A stretch of DNA of 64,000 bases, taken from the NCBI GenBank assembly GCA_934276485.1, contig CAKQTE010000120.1:1-64000 (forward strand). The letters are read 5' to 3'. A program made the position numbers and the translations under genes. Shown piece by piece: positions 17,771 to 27,466 of this stretch (positions within the stretch are counted from its first letter, which is position 1; each line of letters begins with the position of its first letter). The DNA comes from an uncultured Spirochaetales bacterium (GTDB taxonomy: Bacteria > Spirochaetota > Spirochaetia > Sphaerochaetales > Sphaerochaetaceae). The notes below the pieces were generated by a model. The model was not told where the DNA came from. It worked only from the letters and a program-made list of their open reading frames with translations, and made no database searches.

Positions 17771-18628
17771 ATGGCAGCAATTAGCGCAGCAGATGTAAAG
17801 AAGCTCAGAGATCTCACAGGTGCAGGAATGATGGACTGCAAGAAGGCTCTAACAGAGGCTAACGGAGATTTCGCTGGTGCTGAGAAGATCCTTAAGGAAA
17901 TGGGTCTTGCAGCAGTTGCAAAGCGCCAGGACAGAGCTACAGAGAACGGTAGAGTTTTCGTAAAGATCAAGAATGGCAAGGCAGTTTTGCTCTCTCTTTC
18001 ATGTGAGACAGACTTCGTTGCTAAGAACGCAGACTTTGCAAAGCTCGGTGATGACCTATGTGATGTAATCATTGAAAAGGGATACACAGAGCCAAACGAA
18101 GAGCTAACAGGCATGGTTGATGGTCTTATTGCAATCATCAAGGAAAACATGCACCTTGTTAAGTTCGAAGTTATCGACATCCCAGCTAATGGTTATGCAG
18201 ATGGTTATGTTCACGGTGAAGGAACAGTTGCAGTTGCAGTAGTTCTTACATCAGACAAGCCAGAGGCATTCGAGAATGCAGAGGTTAAGGAGCTCGCTCA
18301 CAACCTCGGCCTACATGCAGCAGCATTCAAGCCACAGTACCTTTCAGACAAGGTTGTTGACAAGGCATATGAAGCTGAGCAGCTCGAAATCTTCCAAAAG
18401 CAGGTTGAGACAGATCCAAAGATGGCATCCAAGCCAGAAAAGGTTAAGGAAGGCATCGTAAGAGGAAAGCTTGGTAAGCTTTACAAGGAAATCTGTTTCC
18501 TTGATCAGCCATATGTTAAGGATGACAGCATCTCAGTTGCACAGGCACTTGCTAACGCTGGTAAGGCTGCAGACGGTGCTAAGCTTGAGCTAACAGCTTA
18601 TGGCGTATATCAGGCTGGTGTAAACTAA
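17771..18628 (+). CDS. tsf: Elongation factor Ts
   Basis: EF-Ts recharges EF-Tu with GTP. The N-terminal motif LRDLTGAGMMDCKKAL and the SCETDFVAKN segment are the two family signatures. At 285 residues the length is normal. It lies 20 bases after rpsB with AAAAGGAGA as ribosome binding site. Confidence 0.98.
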   Translation: MAAISAADVKKLRDLTGAGMMDCKKALTEANGDFAGAEKILKEMGLAAVAKRQDRATENGRVFVKIKNGKAVLLSLSCETDFVAKNADFAKLGDDLCDVIIEKGYTEPNEELTGMVDGLIAIIKENMHLVKFEVIDIPANGYADGYVHGEGTVAVAVVLTSDKPEAFENAEVKELAHNLGLHAAAFKPQYLSDKVVDKAYEAEQLEIFQKQVETDPKMASKPEKVKEGIVRGKLGKLYKEICFLDQPYVKDDSISVAQALANAGKAADGAKLELTAYGVYQAGVN

Positions 18629-18641
18629 TCGGAGGCAAGAG

Positions 18642-19196
18642 ATGCAGACTGTACTCGCAAACTGCGAAGAGAGAATGAAGAAATGTATAGCTTCCCTCTC
18701 TGGCGAATATGCTTCATTGAGAACAGGAAGAGCTTCTGCTCAACTTTTTGAGAAGATCAAGGTTGATTACTACGGTGCAGAGACTCCACTTTCTCAGATT
18801 GCAGCAATCTCAGTTCCAGAGGCTAGACTCGTTGTAATCCAGCCATGGGACAAAAGTTCTCTTGCAAACATTGAGAAAGCTATCCAGAAGTCAGAGCTTG
18901 GACTTAATCCAAACAATGATGGAAAGCTAATCAGAGTTAACTTCCCTCCTCTAACACAGGACAGAAGAAAGGAACTTGCAAAGCAATCCAAGTCAACAGC
19001 AGAGAATGCTCGTGTTGCAGTAAGAAACGTTAGACGTGATGCAATGGAAGAGCTCAAGAAGCTACAGAAGGCTTCTGAAATCTCTGAAGATCAGCAGAAG
19101 GAAGGAGAGACAAAGATCCAGAAACTGACTGACAATGCAATTGCTGAGATTGGTAAGCTTGCAGAAGCAAAAGAAAAGGAAATCATGGAAATCTAA
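18642..19196 (+). CDS. frr: Ribosome recycling factor
   Basis: RRF splits post-termination ribosomes together with EF-G. The 184-residue chain contains the family features LRTGRASAQLFEKIKVDYYG near the N terminus, INFPPLT-like RVNFPPLTQDRRKEL in the middle and VRNVRRDA. It lies 13 bases after tsf behind a GGAGG motif. Confidence 0.98.
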   Translation: MQTVLANCEERMKKCIASLSGEYASLRTGRASAQLFEKIKVDYYGAETPLSQIAAISVPEARLVVIQPWDKSSLANIEKAIQKSELGLNPNNDGKLIRVNFPPLTQDRRKELAKQSKSTAENARVAVRNVRRDAMEELKKLQKASEISEDQQKEGETKIQKLTDNAIAEIGKLAEAKEKEIMEI

Positions 19197-19200
19197 GACT

Positions 19201-19887
19201 ATGAGTGAGGAATTACAACATCTTGCATTGATTATGGATGGGAATGGACGCTGGGCTCAGATAAGAGGCAAAAAGCGTACAGACGGACACAATCAAGGTG
19301 GACTAGCTATCGAAAAAGTCGTTAAAGGCTGTATCAAGCACGAAATCAAGTTCCTCACTCTATATTGTTTTTCCACAGAAAACTGGAAGAGACCCAAGGA
19401 GGAAGTCAATTACCTCATGGGTCTCTTTACTAAAGAAGTAGTAAAGAAAATTCCTCGTTTTAACGAGATTGGAGTCAAGGTATTGCATCTTGGTTCTCGC
19501 TCAGGGCTATCAAAAGAAGTTCTTTCTTCCCTAGATAAGGCCATGGAAGAAACAAAAAACAACACTACTTTAACAGTTCAACTTGCCATTAATTATGGAG
19601 GAAGAGATGAAATTGCTCGAGCTATAAACAAAGCTTTGGCAAACGGTGTTTCATCTTTTTCACAAGATACGCTATCGTCTTATCTAGATAACCCAGAAGT
19701 TCCTGAGCCAGACTTCATTTGCAGAAGCGCTGGAGAGAAACGACTATCGGGGTTCCTATTGTACCAATCAAACTATGCAGAATTTGGTTTTTATGATAAG
19801 CTTTGGCCAGATTGGGATGAATCAATGATCGACTTGGTTGTTGATGATTTTCACAATCGTAAAAGAAAATTTGGAGATATTTTATGA
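19201..19887 (+). CDS. uppS: Undecaprenyl diphosphate synthase
   Basis: Makes the C55 isoprenoid carrier for peptidoglycan by adding isopentenyl units in cis. The catalytic motif MDGNGRWA, FSTENWKRP and the NYGGRDEI segment are present; the usual RTSGE reads RSAGE here. The start at 19201 (228 residues) gives the normal length; an upstream in-frame extension into frr is a shadow. Its stop overlaps the cdsA start (ATGA). Confidence 0.95.
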   Translation: MSEELQHLALIMDGNGRWAQIRGKKRTDGHNQGGLAIEKVVKGCIKHEIKFLTLYCFSTENWKRPKEEVNYLMGLFTKEVVKKIPRFNEIGVKVLHLGSRSGLSKEVLSSLDKAMEETKNNTTLTVQLAINYGGRDEIARAINKALANGVSSFSQDTLSSYLDNPEVPEPDFICRSAGEKRLSGFLLYQSNYAEFGFYDKLWPDWDESMIDLVVDDFHNRKRKFGDIL

Positions 19888-20723
19888 AGTCGCTTACAAA
19901 GAGGTTATTAACAGCTGCAGTTGCAATTCCATTGCTAATCATTGTTGCACTTCTACCTCAGCAGAATTATCTAGCGTTCTTCTTCGTCATAGTTTTTGCA
20001 GACGTAGTTGGAACATATGAGATGAAGGAAAATATTCTCTCAAAAATCGGTCATGTTCCTAACTCTGTTTATTTGGGTGTGCTAATGCCAATTGCGCATT
20101 ACATTCAGCTATCACTTTGCCCTACTATCAATCTATCAATGTATGCATTTGCAATGGTTGTTGGTATTGCTTGTGCAATCGAGATCTATGCAGGCGCAAA
20201 AGATAATTTCAAGGACACGCTAGGTCGACTTGGAAGAGCAATACTAGCAATCACATACCCTTCTCTATTCGGAATGTTCCTAGTTAAGCTTTGTTTCATG
20301 AATAAAGCTAACTGGATGATCATATATTTCTTGGCACTTGTATTTGGTACAGATTCATTTGCATATTTTACAGGAATGGCATTTGGAAAGAACAACAAAG
20401 GTTTTATCAAGGTCAGCCCAAATAAGTCTGTAGCAGGCTTTATTGGCGGAATACTTGTTCCAGCAATTGCAGGAGCTGTAACTCCTCTGTTGTTTCCAGA
20501 TGTATTTGCATATCTTCCATGGCAGGGCTTTATCATTGGTGCTGTTACAGCAGTATTTTCCTGCGTAGGAGATTTGATCGAATCATGCTTTAAGCGAGCT
20601 TCCGGTGTTAAAGATAGCGGTGTAATCATCCCTGGACGCGGTGGCATGCTAGACTCTATTGATTCAATCTTGATAGCAATTCCATTCTATTTGGTATTCA
20701 TGGAATTATTCCTAGGAGCTTAA
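19884..20723 (+). CDS. cdsA: Phosphatidate cytidylyltransferase
   Basis: Polytopic membrane enzyme (279 residues) that makes CDP-diacylglycerol from phosphatidate and CTP. The C-terminal CDP-diglyceride synthetase signature is present as FKRASGVKDSG followed by PGRGGMLDSIDS; two usually conserved positions differ (His to Arg in PGHGG, Arg to Ser in LDR). The metal-binding Asp residues are kept. It overlaps uppS by four bases and is one base from dxr. Confidence 0.94.
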   Translation: MKSLTKRLLTAAVAIPLLIIVALLPQQNYLAFFFVIVFADVVGTYEMKENILSKIGHVPNSVYLGVLMPIAHYIQLSLCPTINLSMYAFAMVVGIACAIEIYAGAKDNFKDTLGRLGRAILAITYPSLFGMFLVKLCFMNKANWMIIYFLALVFGTDSFAYFTGMAFGKNNKGFIKVSPNKSVAGFIGGILVPAIAGAVTPLLFPDVFAYLPWQGFIIGAVTAVFSCVGDLIESCFKRASGVKDSGVIIPGRGGMLDSIDSILIAIPFYLVFMELFLGA

Positions 20724-20724
20724 T

Positions 20725-21801
20725 ATGATCAAGCTCCTTATTCTTGGAGCTACTGGCTCTATTGGAACAACTTGTCTAAACTCATTGAGAAAGAACAATC
20801 CTGGAATAGAAATTGTCGCTATCTCAGCATTTGAAAACAAAGAGAAGCTTGGAGCAATTCAAAGGGAATTCAATATCTCTAAAGCTTCTCTATTCAAGGA
20901 TAAATCCAACAAAGAAATCAAAGCATTCATACAAAGCTCTGGCGCAACAATTGTTCTAAATGCGATTGCTGGAGCCGATGGATTGTTTGCAACTCTATGC
21001 GCATTAGAGTGCGGTATGGATGTAGCGCTTGCAAATAAAGAATCGGTTGTTATGGGTGGAAACTTTCTCTTTGAATATGCTCGAGAGCATAATGCAAAGA
21101 TAATTCCTGTCGATAGTGAGCATAGTGCTATTTATAATCTTTTAGCAGAACGAAAAGCATCAAAGCTTTTGATCACAGCATCCGGGGGTCCCTTCATTGA
21201 TAGAAAAGATACAACGGATGTAACTGTTGAAGAAGCTCTGAATCATCCAACATGGAAGATGGGAAAGAAGATTACAATTGACTCATCTACTCTTGCAAAC
21301 AAAGGGCTTGAGGTAATTGAGGCATCGTTCTTGTTTGGTTTTGATGCCGACGATATCAAAGTCGTTGTTCATAGACAATCGATTGTACATTCAATGATCC
21401 AAACTCCAGAAGGTTCTATCTATGCACAGATGTCTCCTCCAGATATGGCACTACCGATTATCTCAGCAATTGCAGATAAGAAAATAAAGCTTGAAGATAT
21501 CGTAAAGCCTCTTTCTTTTGATAGCCTTACATTGACATTTGAAAAACCAAATCTTGAGCAATTTCCAATGCTTGAACTAGCATACGAATCACTTAGAAAG
21601 AAAGGCTCCTACCCCATTGCATTCAATGCAGCTAACGAAGTTGCTGTACATGCATTTCTAGATGGTAAGATTTCTTATCCAACTATTTCAAATATCACTA
21701 GAAAAGTCCTAGAGCATGATTTTTCACGAACTTCCAATTCCTATGATGAGATCATAGAAATGGATAGTCGTGCAAGAGAGCTTGCTATCAAGGAGCTATA
21801 A
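20725..21801 (+). CDS. dxr: 1-deoxy-D-xylulose 5-phosphate reductoisomerase
   Basis: Second enzyme of the MEP isoprenoid pathway, feeding uppS in the same operon. The NADPH-binding GATGSIG (about residues 7-13), the ANKES segment, the metal-binding DSEHSA and the SASGGPF-like TASGGPF are visible. Length 358 is slightly under the usual 380-400 but all core motifs are present. Confidence 0.97.
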   Translation: MIKLLILGATGSIGTTCLNSLRKNNPGIEIVAISAFENKEKLGAIQREFNISKASLFKDKSNKEIKAFIQSSGATIVLNAIAGADGLFATLCALECGMDVALANKESVVMGGNFLFEYAREHNAKIIPVDSEHSAIYNLLAERKASKLLITASGGPFIDRKDTTDVTVEEALNHPTWKMGKKITIDSSTLANKGLEVIEASFLFGFDADDIKVVVHRQSIVHSMIQTPEGSIYAQMSPPDMALPIISAIADKKIKLEDIVKPLSFDSLTLTFEKPNLEQFPMLELAYESLRKKGSYPIAFNAANEVAVHAFLDGKISYPTISNITRKVLEHDFSRTSNSYDEIIEMDSRARELAIKEL

Positions 21802-21806
21802 GATAA

Positions 21807-23120
21807 ATGCTTTCAATGGTTAAATATCTTCCAGTATTATTTGGAATTGGACTCGTGATTTTCTTTCATGAGCTCGGACACTACATTGCTGCAACATTAA
21901 TGAAAGTCGATGTAGAGGTACTATCATTTGGATATGGACCTAAGCTTTTTTCAATACAGGGAAAGAAAACCGAATTCAGGATTTCCTGTATACCATTTGG
22001 TGGTTATTGTAAGCTCAAAGGCTCCTTGGACCTCATTAAAGCACTAAAGGATGAATCAAGATCAATAACAATATCAGAAGAAGGCTCCTACTTTAGCACT
22101 ACTCCTGTTGTACGTTTCTTTATATATCTAGCTGGACCTTTGATGAACTTTATTCTTGCAATACTGCTTATCACAATATCAGCATTGATTCCAGTTGAAA
22201 GAATATCAAATCCAGCAATTGTTACTCCTGCATATCTCTACAGTGATATATTTGGAGATGTCCCAATTCAGAATTCAATTTTGAAGGGAGATTTAGTTGA
22301 AAGAAGTGGCAATAAGCCAATTCTTGACTACCAGGATCTTGAAAAGTATTTAATTGAAAACGAAGGAAAGATGCTTCCTCTTACAGTCATTAGGGATGGT
22401 AAAGAAGTCGATATCGTACTCTCTCCTTTAAAGCTCAATGATGAAGAGTATACATTTGGAATAACAAACCTACAGGAACCTATAATTGGAAGAAGCAATA
22501 ATCCCGTAATTCTTGCTGGAGACAGAGTCTTGATGGCAAATGGAAAGAAGATTGATTACACTCTCGATCTATATAGCCTAAACACTCCTAATCTTGAGCT
22601 TGTAATGCAACGTGGAGATAGTACATATACAGTTGAGATTGAAGATGGAAAACTTCCTTTTGCCTGGAAAAGTGACTTAAGAAAATATAGAGCAAACATC
22701 AACTACATTACGTATGGTGTGTCCCGTGCATCAGATTTATTCGTTACAACATTAAAAACGCTTGGCGCCCTTCTAACGCTCCGTATAGATGATGCTAGAG
22801 CAGTAATAACTGGGCCTATGAAGGCTGCAAGCAAATTCAATCAAATATCTACAATTGCATTTCAAACATCAACAGAAAGTGGTGCACGCACAATTCTATA
22901 TCTGTTAGCGATTGTTAGCATCAGTATCTGTGTTGGAAATGTATTACCAATTCCAACATTTGATGGCGGCCAGATGCTTATAAATGTAGTTGAGATGATA
23001 AAAAGAAAACCACTCAGTCCCAAAAGCTATCTATCGCTCCAAGCTGGTGGTATGATCATTGGTTGGCTAATTGTAATATCAATGTATGCCTTCGATATCA
23101 AGAATCAATTATTGCATTAA
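21807..23120 (+). CDS. rseP: Site-2 intramembrane metalloprotease RseP
   Basis: A 437-residue membrane zinc protease of the S2P family that cleaves membrane-bound regulators or signal peptides. The zinc site HELGH (residues 21-25) lies in the first transmembrane helix and the second motif PTFDGGQ near residue 390. Between them are one or two PDZ-like regions. AAGGAG lies 11 bases before the ATG. Its stop codon overlaps that of the convergent dnaB gene (TTAA). Confidence 0.94.
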   Translation: MLSMVKYLPVLFGIGLVIFFHELGHYIAATLMKVDVEVLSFGYGPKLFSIQGKKTEFRISCIPFGGYCKLKGSLDLIKALKDESRSITISEEGSYFSTTPVVRFFIYLAGPLMNFILAILLITISALIPVERISNPAIVTPAYLYSDIFGDVPIQNSILKGDLVERSGNKPILDYQDLEKYLIENEGKMLPLTVIRDGKEVDIVLSPLKLNDEEYTFGITNLQEPIIGRSNNPVILAGDRVLMANGKKIDYTLDLYSLNTPNLELVMQRGDSTYTVEIEDGKLPFAWKSDLRKYRANINYITYGVSRASDLFVTTLKTLGALLTLRIDDARAVITGPMKAASKFNQISTIAFQTSTESGARTILYLLAIVSISICVGNVLPIPTFDGGQMLINVVEMIKRKPLSPKSYLSLQAGGMIIGWLIVISMYAFDIKNQLLH

Positions 23121-24544
23121 CGCTTTTTCTCAGGCTGGTCTGGCTTGATGAATTCAGCTTCCTGGGAGACAAGATCCACATAGCTAGTTAGCTCACTGTG
23201 GAATCCAATCTTGCACTCTCCTGTCTCACCATCTCTGTTTTTAGCAACAATCAATTTGGTAACCTGAAGAGTAGCTCTTCCCTCGCTATCCTTAGCGTTC
23301 TTCTCTTTCTCTTCTTCTGTAAGCTTTCTCTTTCTATGCAAGAAACAAACAACATCGGCATCCTGCTCGATAGAACCAGAATCTCTAAGGTTAGAAAGAA
23401 TTGGTTCTTTCTCTTCTGAGTCTCTAGATACCTGACAAAGAACAATAAAAGGAACCTTAAGCTCTCTAGCAAGGGACTTCAATCCTTTTGATATCTGGCT
23501 AACACGCTCAAATGTAGGCATATCTGCCTTAGCATTTGAAAGAGAAATAAGACCAATATAGTCAATTACAACAACATCAATGTTGTGTTCTTTCTTCAAG
23601 GATCTAGCCTTACCTCTCAAGTCTGTAAGAGAAATGTTAGGCACATCTACAATAAACATATTGTCAGACTTGCTATAGAGTCTATCTGCAGACCTATTGA
23701 AGTTTTCAAAATCATCGCCTATGAACTGTGTTGTATTGATTCTAGATGCTGGAACCTTTGAATCCATTGACATAAGTCTTCTTGCAATCTTTTCACCAGG
23801 CATTTCAAGGGAAAAGAAAGCTACTTTCTTGTTGTCATAGATCATGTTAAGCATCATGGAAATAGCAAATGCAGTCTTACCAATGGAAGGACGAGCAGCT
23901 ATGATTACATAGTCCTCAGGGGAAAAACCACCATTGTTGTACTTATCCAAAATAGCAAAACCAGATGGAACCTTGTCATCAGGGCTTTCCCCTGTCATTT
24001 TCGCAATGACCTTCTGGAAAGTATCCATGACGATTGAACCAAGAGAATAGTCCTTTGAACTCTCTCCTAGATCCATGTATAGATCTGTTAGATTCTTAGC
24101 ACCATGATCGAGGGTGTCCTTGATATCTGCACTTTCATCAAATACAAGGTTTGAAAGTCCATTGGAAATCTTATATAGCTCTCGACGCTGTCTTGTTTCC
24201 TTGATCATCTGAGCATATAGCGAGATATGGGTAACAATCGCATCGGAGTTCGTAAGCTGTGCAATATAACTTGCACCACCTGCTTTGTCGAGAGTGTTTT
24301 GCTTTTTTAGATAATCGGTAAGAGTAAGAATATCAAGACCAAAGTTATTATTTGCACCATTAAGGATATTTGAAATTGCTTCATATATTACCTGGTGATT
24401 TGGTCTATAGAAATAATCTGCACTCTTGATAATCTCAGATACCTCATCAAAGGAATCTGGATTTAAAAGCAGAGACCCAAGAACGGCCTTCTCTGCCTCA
24501 TCATTATGAGGGAGCATACGAATATTGTTCTGGGTCTCTTCCAT
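23117..24544 (-). CDS. dnaB: Replicative DNA helicase DnaB
   Basis: Hexameric helicase of the replication fork, 475 residues. The N-terminal LPHNDEAEKAVLGSLL, Walker A in AARPSIGKTAFA (about 215-226), Walker B region VVVIDYIGLI and the SNLRDSGSIEQDADVV motif identify it. No intein or insertion is seen. It follows rplI by five bases in the leftward ribosomal cluster. Confidence 0.97.
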   Translation of the reverse strand: MEETQNNIRMLPHNDEAEKAVLGSLLLNPDSFDEVSEIIKSADYFYRPNHQVIYEAISNILNGANNNFGLDILTLTDYLKKQNTLDKAGGASYIAQLTNSDAIVTHISLYAQMIKETRQRRELYKISNGLSNLVFDESADIKDTLDHGAKNLTDLYMDLGESSKDYSLGSIVMDTFQKVIAKMTGESPDDKVPSGFAILDKYNNGGFSPEDYVIIAARPSIGKTAFAISMMLNMIYDNKKVAFFSLEMPGEKIARRLMSMDSKVPASRINTTQFIGDDFENFNRSADRLYSKSDNMFIVDVPNISLTDLRGKARSLKKEHNIDVVVIDYIGLISLSNAKADMPTFERVSQISKGLKSLARELKVPFIVLCQVSRDSEEKEPILSNLRDSGSIEQDADVVCFLHRKRKLTEEEKEKNAKDSEGRATLQVTKLIVAKNRDGETGECKIGFHSELTSYVDLVSQEAEFIKPDQPEKKR

Positions 24545-24549
24545 ATAAA

Positions 24550-25122
24550 TTAAGCCTCTTCTGTTGTTGCTTCTTCTGCTGGAGCTTCTGCCTCAGCTGC
24601 TGCAGCTGCAGCAGCTGCTTCTGCTTCAGCCTTTGCCTTAGCTTCAGCTTCTGCCTTCTGAGCTTCCTTGAGCTGAGCTTCAGACATTACAACAAGCTTG
24701 ATGTGTGAGTTGTCGTTCTCATAGAGGTGAGCAACTACTGTGTAGTTTCCTGTCATCTTGATTGAGTGAGTAGGAACATCGAGCTTCTTTCTCTCGATCT
24801 CGAAACCAATCTTAGCAAGCTCTGCCTGAACCATTGCTGATGTAACAGAACCAAAAAGCTTTCCAGAATCACCTGCTGGAACAACGATTGTAAGAACAAC
24901 ATTGTCAAGCTTCTCTTTTAGAGATGCAGACTCAGCTCTCTTAGCGATCTTTCTCTGCTCAATAGCCTCAGCGCGCTGTGCAAACATTGCAGCGTTTGAC
25001 TTGTTATAAATAACAGCAGCACCTGTAGGAAGAAGATAGTTTCTTGCGTAACCATCCTTTACTACTACAACGTCTCCCTCTTCACCGAGGTGGATTACAT
25101 CCTGATTAAGAATAATCTTCAT
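24550..25122 (-). CDS. rplI: Ribosomal protein L9
   Basis: Large-subunit protein bL9. MKIILNQDVIHLGEEGDVVVVKDGYARNYLLP (in parts: MKIILNQDV, KDGYARNYLLP) is the family N terminus. Translation from the ATG at 25122 is preferred because GGAGAG lies upstream with good spacing. At 190 residues it is about 40 longer than usual, owing to a low-complexity Ala/Glu-rich C-terminal tail. Confidence 0.97.
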   Translation of the reverse strand: MKIILNQDVIHLGEEGDVVVVKDGYARNYLLPTGAAVIYNKSNAAMFAQRAEAIEQRKIAKRAESASLKEKLDNVVLTIVVPAGDSGKLFGSVTSAMVQAELAKIGFEIERKKLDVPTHSIKMTGNYTVVAHLYENDNSHIKLVVMSEAQLKEAQKAEAEAKAKAEAEAAAAAAAAEAEAPAEEATTEEA

Positions 25123-26131
25123 GTTTTTTCTCTCCAATCTTCTTCATATCGAAGAAGCTCTCCAATAGGCCCAATAGTGGTAAACCTAGGAGGACTATAA
25201 AATTAAGTCCCGGAATTCCAGTGGATATAATGAACAATACGATGAAAAGAGTCATACTCTTGAGTCTTTCCATAGAACGTTTAAGCCAAGTGTATAGCAC
25301 TGCAAATCCTTGAAGTGCATATATAACACCAAGCATAAAGCCAATGTTCATAGCTACTACTTCGACTGCCATAGGTACAGATACAAAGTAACAAAGAAGA
25401 ATAACGCCCCATGCGATAATGAATGCCCAAACCATATCTGGATTGAACTCAATAGCCATAACGCGTTCTTCCCAATCACTTTCTTTTGAATGCAAACAAG
25501 TCTCATAAATAAAACAGTTTGCACAGACCGCAGCTAACGTTACAGGCATTATCAATGATCCCATTGCCAATAAAAATACCTGGAATAGAACATCCATGTT
25601 CAAGTTTATTGTCAAAGTATCAAATACTGGCTGCAACAATGCCGCGAACGCATCCTTATATAGCTCATACATGCTACTAAAGAGCGCCCTATCTAGTAAG
25701 AATAGCACTACGAAGATCAATACGAAGATCAAGGAAGGAATCAATGCTAGCAAAATGCGAGTAAAGAGCTTCTTGTTCTTTGATTGAATCCACACGATTC
25801 CAGCCGCTGACAGCGACACTGGGATATACATAGTAATTGCCAATTCGGTAATGGTTGTTCCATTAATTGGAGCTTTTCCAACAAGAAATATCTTGCAAAA
25901 ATCCCAAACTAAACAAACCAAAAGGCCCAAGCTGATGAAGATTGAGCCTTTTTTCTTACCATATTTGGCAGCAAACAACATCATAGGAGCAACAGCAAAA
26001 ATTGCAGCAAGGTTCAAGTTATAGAGCATCAATGAAATGATGATCAATAAAAACCCTTTTAGAATATACTTGTCGCTTTTAGCCTTAGGAGACTTATCAT
26101 CTCCACCATCTGCTCTTACGATATCATTCAT
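25106..26131 (-). CDS. YybS-like (DUF2232) polytopic membrane protein
   Basis: A 341-residue membrane protein with about eight hydrophobic segments after a charged N terminus. In Firmicutes a DUF2232/YybS membrane protein sits in the same place between rpsR and rplI, and the size and topology fit. Its function is unknown. The ATG at 26131 lies seven bases after the rpsR stop; its end overlaps rplI by 17 bases. Assignment rests mainly on context. Confidence 0.7.
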   Translation of the reverse strand: MNDIVRADGGDDKSPKAKSDKYILKGFLLIIISLMLYNLNLAAIFAVAPMMLFAAKYGKKKGSIFISLGLLVCLVWDFCKIFLVGKAPINGTTITELAITMYIPVSLSAAGIVWIQSKNKKLFTRILLALIPSLIFVLIFVVLFLLDRALFSSMYELYKDAFAALLQPVFDTLTINLNMDVLFQVFLLAMGSLIMPVTLAAVCANCFIYETCLHSKESDWEERVMAIEFNPDMVWAFIIAWGVILLCYFVSVPMAVEVVAMNIGFMLGVIYALQGFAVLYTWLKRSMERLKSMTLFIVLFIISTGIPGLNFIVLLGLPLLGLLESFFDMKKIGEKKHEDYS

Positions 26132-26138
26132 AGATAAA

Positions 26139-26420
26139 TCACTTCTTCTCGAATGGAAGGTAAGCAAGTACTCTTGCTCTCTTGATCTCTCTGTTTAGAG
26201 CTCTCTGGTGCTTTGCACAAGTGCCAGTGATTCTTGCAGGAAGGATCTTTCCTCTCTCTGTGATGTATCTTCTAAGCATGTCTGGGTTCTTGTAATCAGC
26301 TGGAGCTGCGCCCTGACAGAACTTACAAACCTTCTTCTTGAAACCAAGCTTTCTAGCACCAAGCTTTCTATCCTTGAGTGCGCCGTTATCCTTATCGTTA
26401 AAATCTTTGTCTTCTCTCAT
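26139..26420 (-). CDS. rpsR: Ribosomal protein S18
   Basis: Small-subunit protein bS18, 93 residues. The core [28 protein letters not shown] and [13 protein letters not shown] pattern is characteristic (quoted in part). A short basic and acidic extension precedes it. It partners S6, encoded two genes upstream in the same unit. Confidence 0.97.
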   Translation of the reverse strand: MREDKDFNDKDNGALKDRKLGARKLGFKKKVCKFCQGAAPADYKNPDMLRRYITERGKILPARITGTCAKHQRALNREIKRARVLAYLPFEKK

Positions 26421-26435
26421 TTTAATTCTCCTAAA

Positions 26436-26933
26436 TTAGAACGGAATTGAATCGTCCTGAAAATCCTCTGGTCCACCTGAATATGAACCATTGTTAAAAT
26501 CCTGCTGTGGACTCTGGCTTTGAGGCCTTGAATAGCCACCTGTAGGTCTCATTCCCTGGCTTTGAGGCTGTTGAGCCTGTCTAGGTTGCTGGGAATTTGA
26601 ACTCTGACCACCAACAAGAGATAAGTTGTTGACATATATTTCAACTCTGCTTCTAGCTTGGCCATCATTGCTTTCCCATCTTGATTGGTGTAACTCACCA
26701 GCAAGCGCAACTTGCCTACCCTTTTCAAGGTAAGGGCTTACTGATTCTGCTGCACGACCGAAGTATACACAATCGAAGAAATTTGATTCATCTTCCCACT
26801 TACCATCAGCAGTCCTCTTTGCTCTGTTGATAGCAATTGAAAATCTCAAAATTGCCTGACCGTTTTGTGAGTACTTCAATTCGCCATCGCGAACTAGTCT
26901 TCCTACCAATGTTACGGAGTTGATATCTGCCAT
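26436..26933 (-). CDS. ssb: Single-stranded DNA-binding protein
   Basis: SSB protects single-stranded DNA. The 165-residue protein has an OB fold (VTLVGRLVRDGELKY, FFDCVYFGRAAE), a Gln/Pro/Ser-rich linker from about residue 112, and the acidic tip DDSIPF that recruits partner proteins. Placement between rpsF and rpsR is the usual bacterial arrangement. Confidence 0.97.
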   Translation of the reverse strand: MADINSVTLVGRLVRDGELKYSQNGQAILRFSIAINRAKRTADGKWEDESNFFDCVYFGRAAESVSPYLEKGRQVALAGELHQSRWESNDGQARSRVEIYVNNLSLVGGQSSNSQQPRQAQQPQSQGMRPTGGYSRPQSQSPQQDFNNGSYSGGPEDFQDDSIPF

Positions 26934-26950
26934 ACTATCTCCTTATGGAC

Positions 26951-27238
26951 TCAGATCTTCTCTGGATTAACGAACAAGAACTTTAGAACCTGTGTTGAGA
27001 GCTGGAAACGTCTTGACATCTCTGCAATAGATGCTGTGTCAGCCTTGATCTCGAAGTAGACGTAATGTCCCTTGTCCTGCTTGTTGATTAGATATGCGAG
27101 GTTTCTAACTCCCATATCGTCCTGCTTGGTGATCTCTACACCATTAGCCTTGAAGGTTTCCTCAACCATTGCGAGGCCTTCCTTCATCTTATCTTCGTTA
27201 GAATCGAAGATAACTGTGAACTCATAATTAGCAATCAT
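26951..27238 (-). CDS. rpsF: Ribosomal protein S6
   Basis: Small-subunit protein bS6 (95 residues). YEFTVIFDSN, GVRNLAYLINKQDKGHYV and the final FLFV segment are family features. The start at 27238 is set by AAGGAGGAATTC directly before the ATG; an upstream in-frame ATG has no ribosome binding site. First gene of the leftward rpsF-ssb-rpsR-yybS-rplI-dnaB unit. Confidence 0.96.
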   Translation of the reverse strand: MIANYEFTVIFDSNEDKMKEGLAMVEETFKANGVEITKQDDMGVRNLAYLINKQDKGHYVYFEIKADTASIAEMSRRFQLSTQVLKFLFVNPEKI

Positions 27239-27466
27239 GAATTCCTCCTTGTGGTCTTTAATATTTGATCCGAACATGTCGGATAAAGAGGCTATGTTAT
27301 GTTATCAAATTGAATACCCTAGGTCAATTTCGTAAGACTCTCTTTTACCTAAATTCAATCCGAAACCTTCTTGAATATACCACAATAAAAAATTAAGACC
27401 AATAGAGAACAAGAATAGTACAGATATTCTCCATTTTTCTGTATCATTAATGCATAAGGAGATCAT

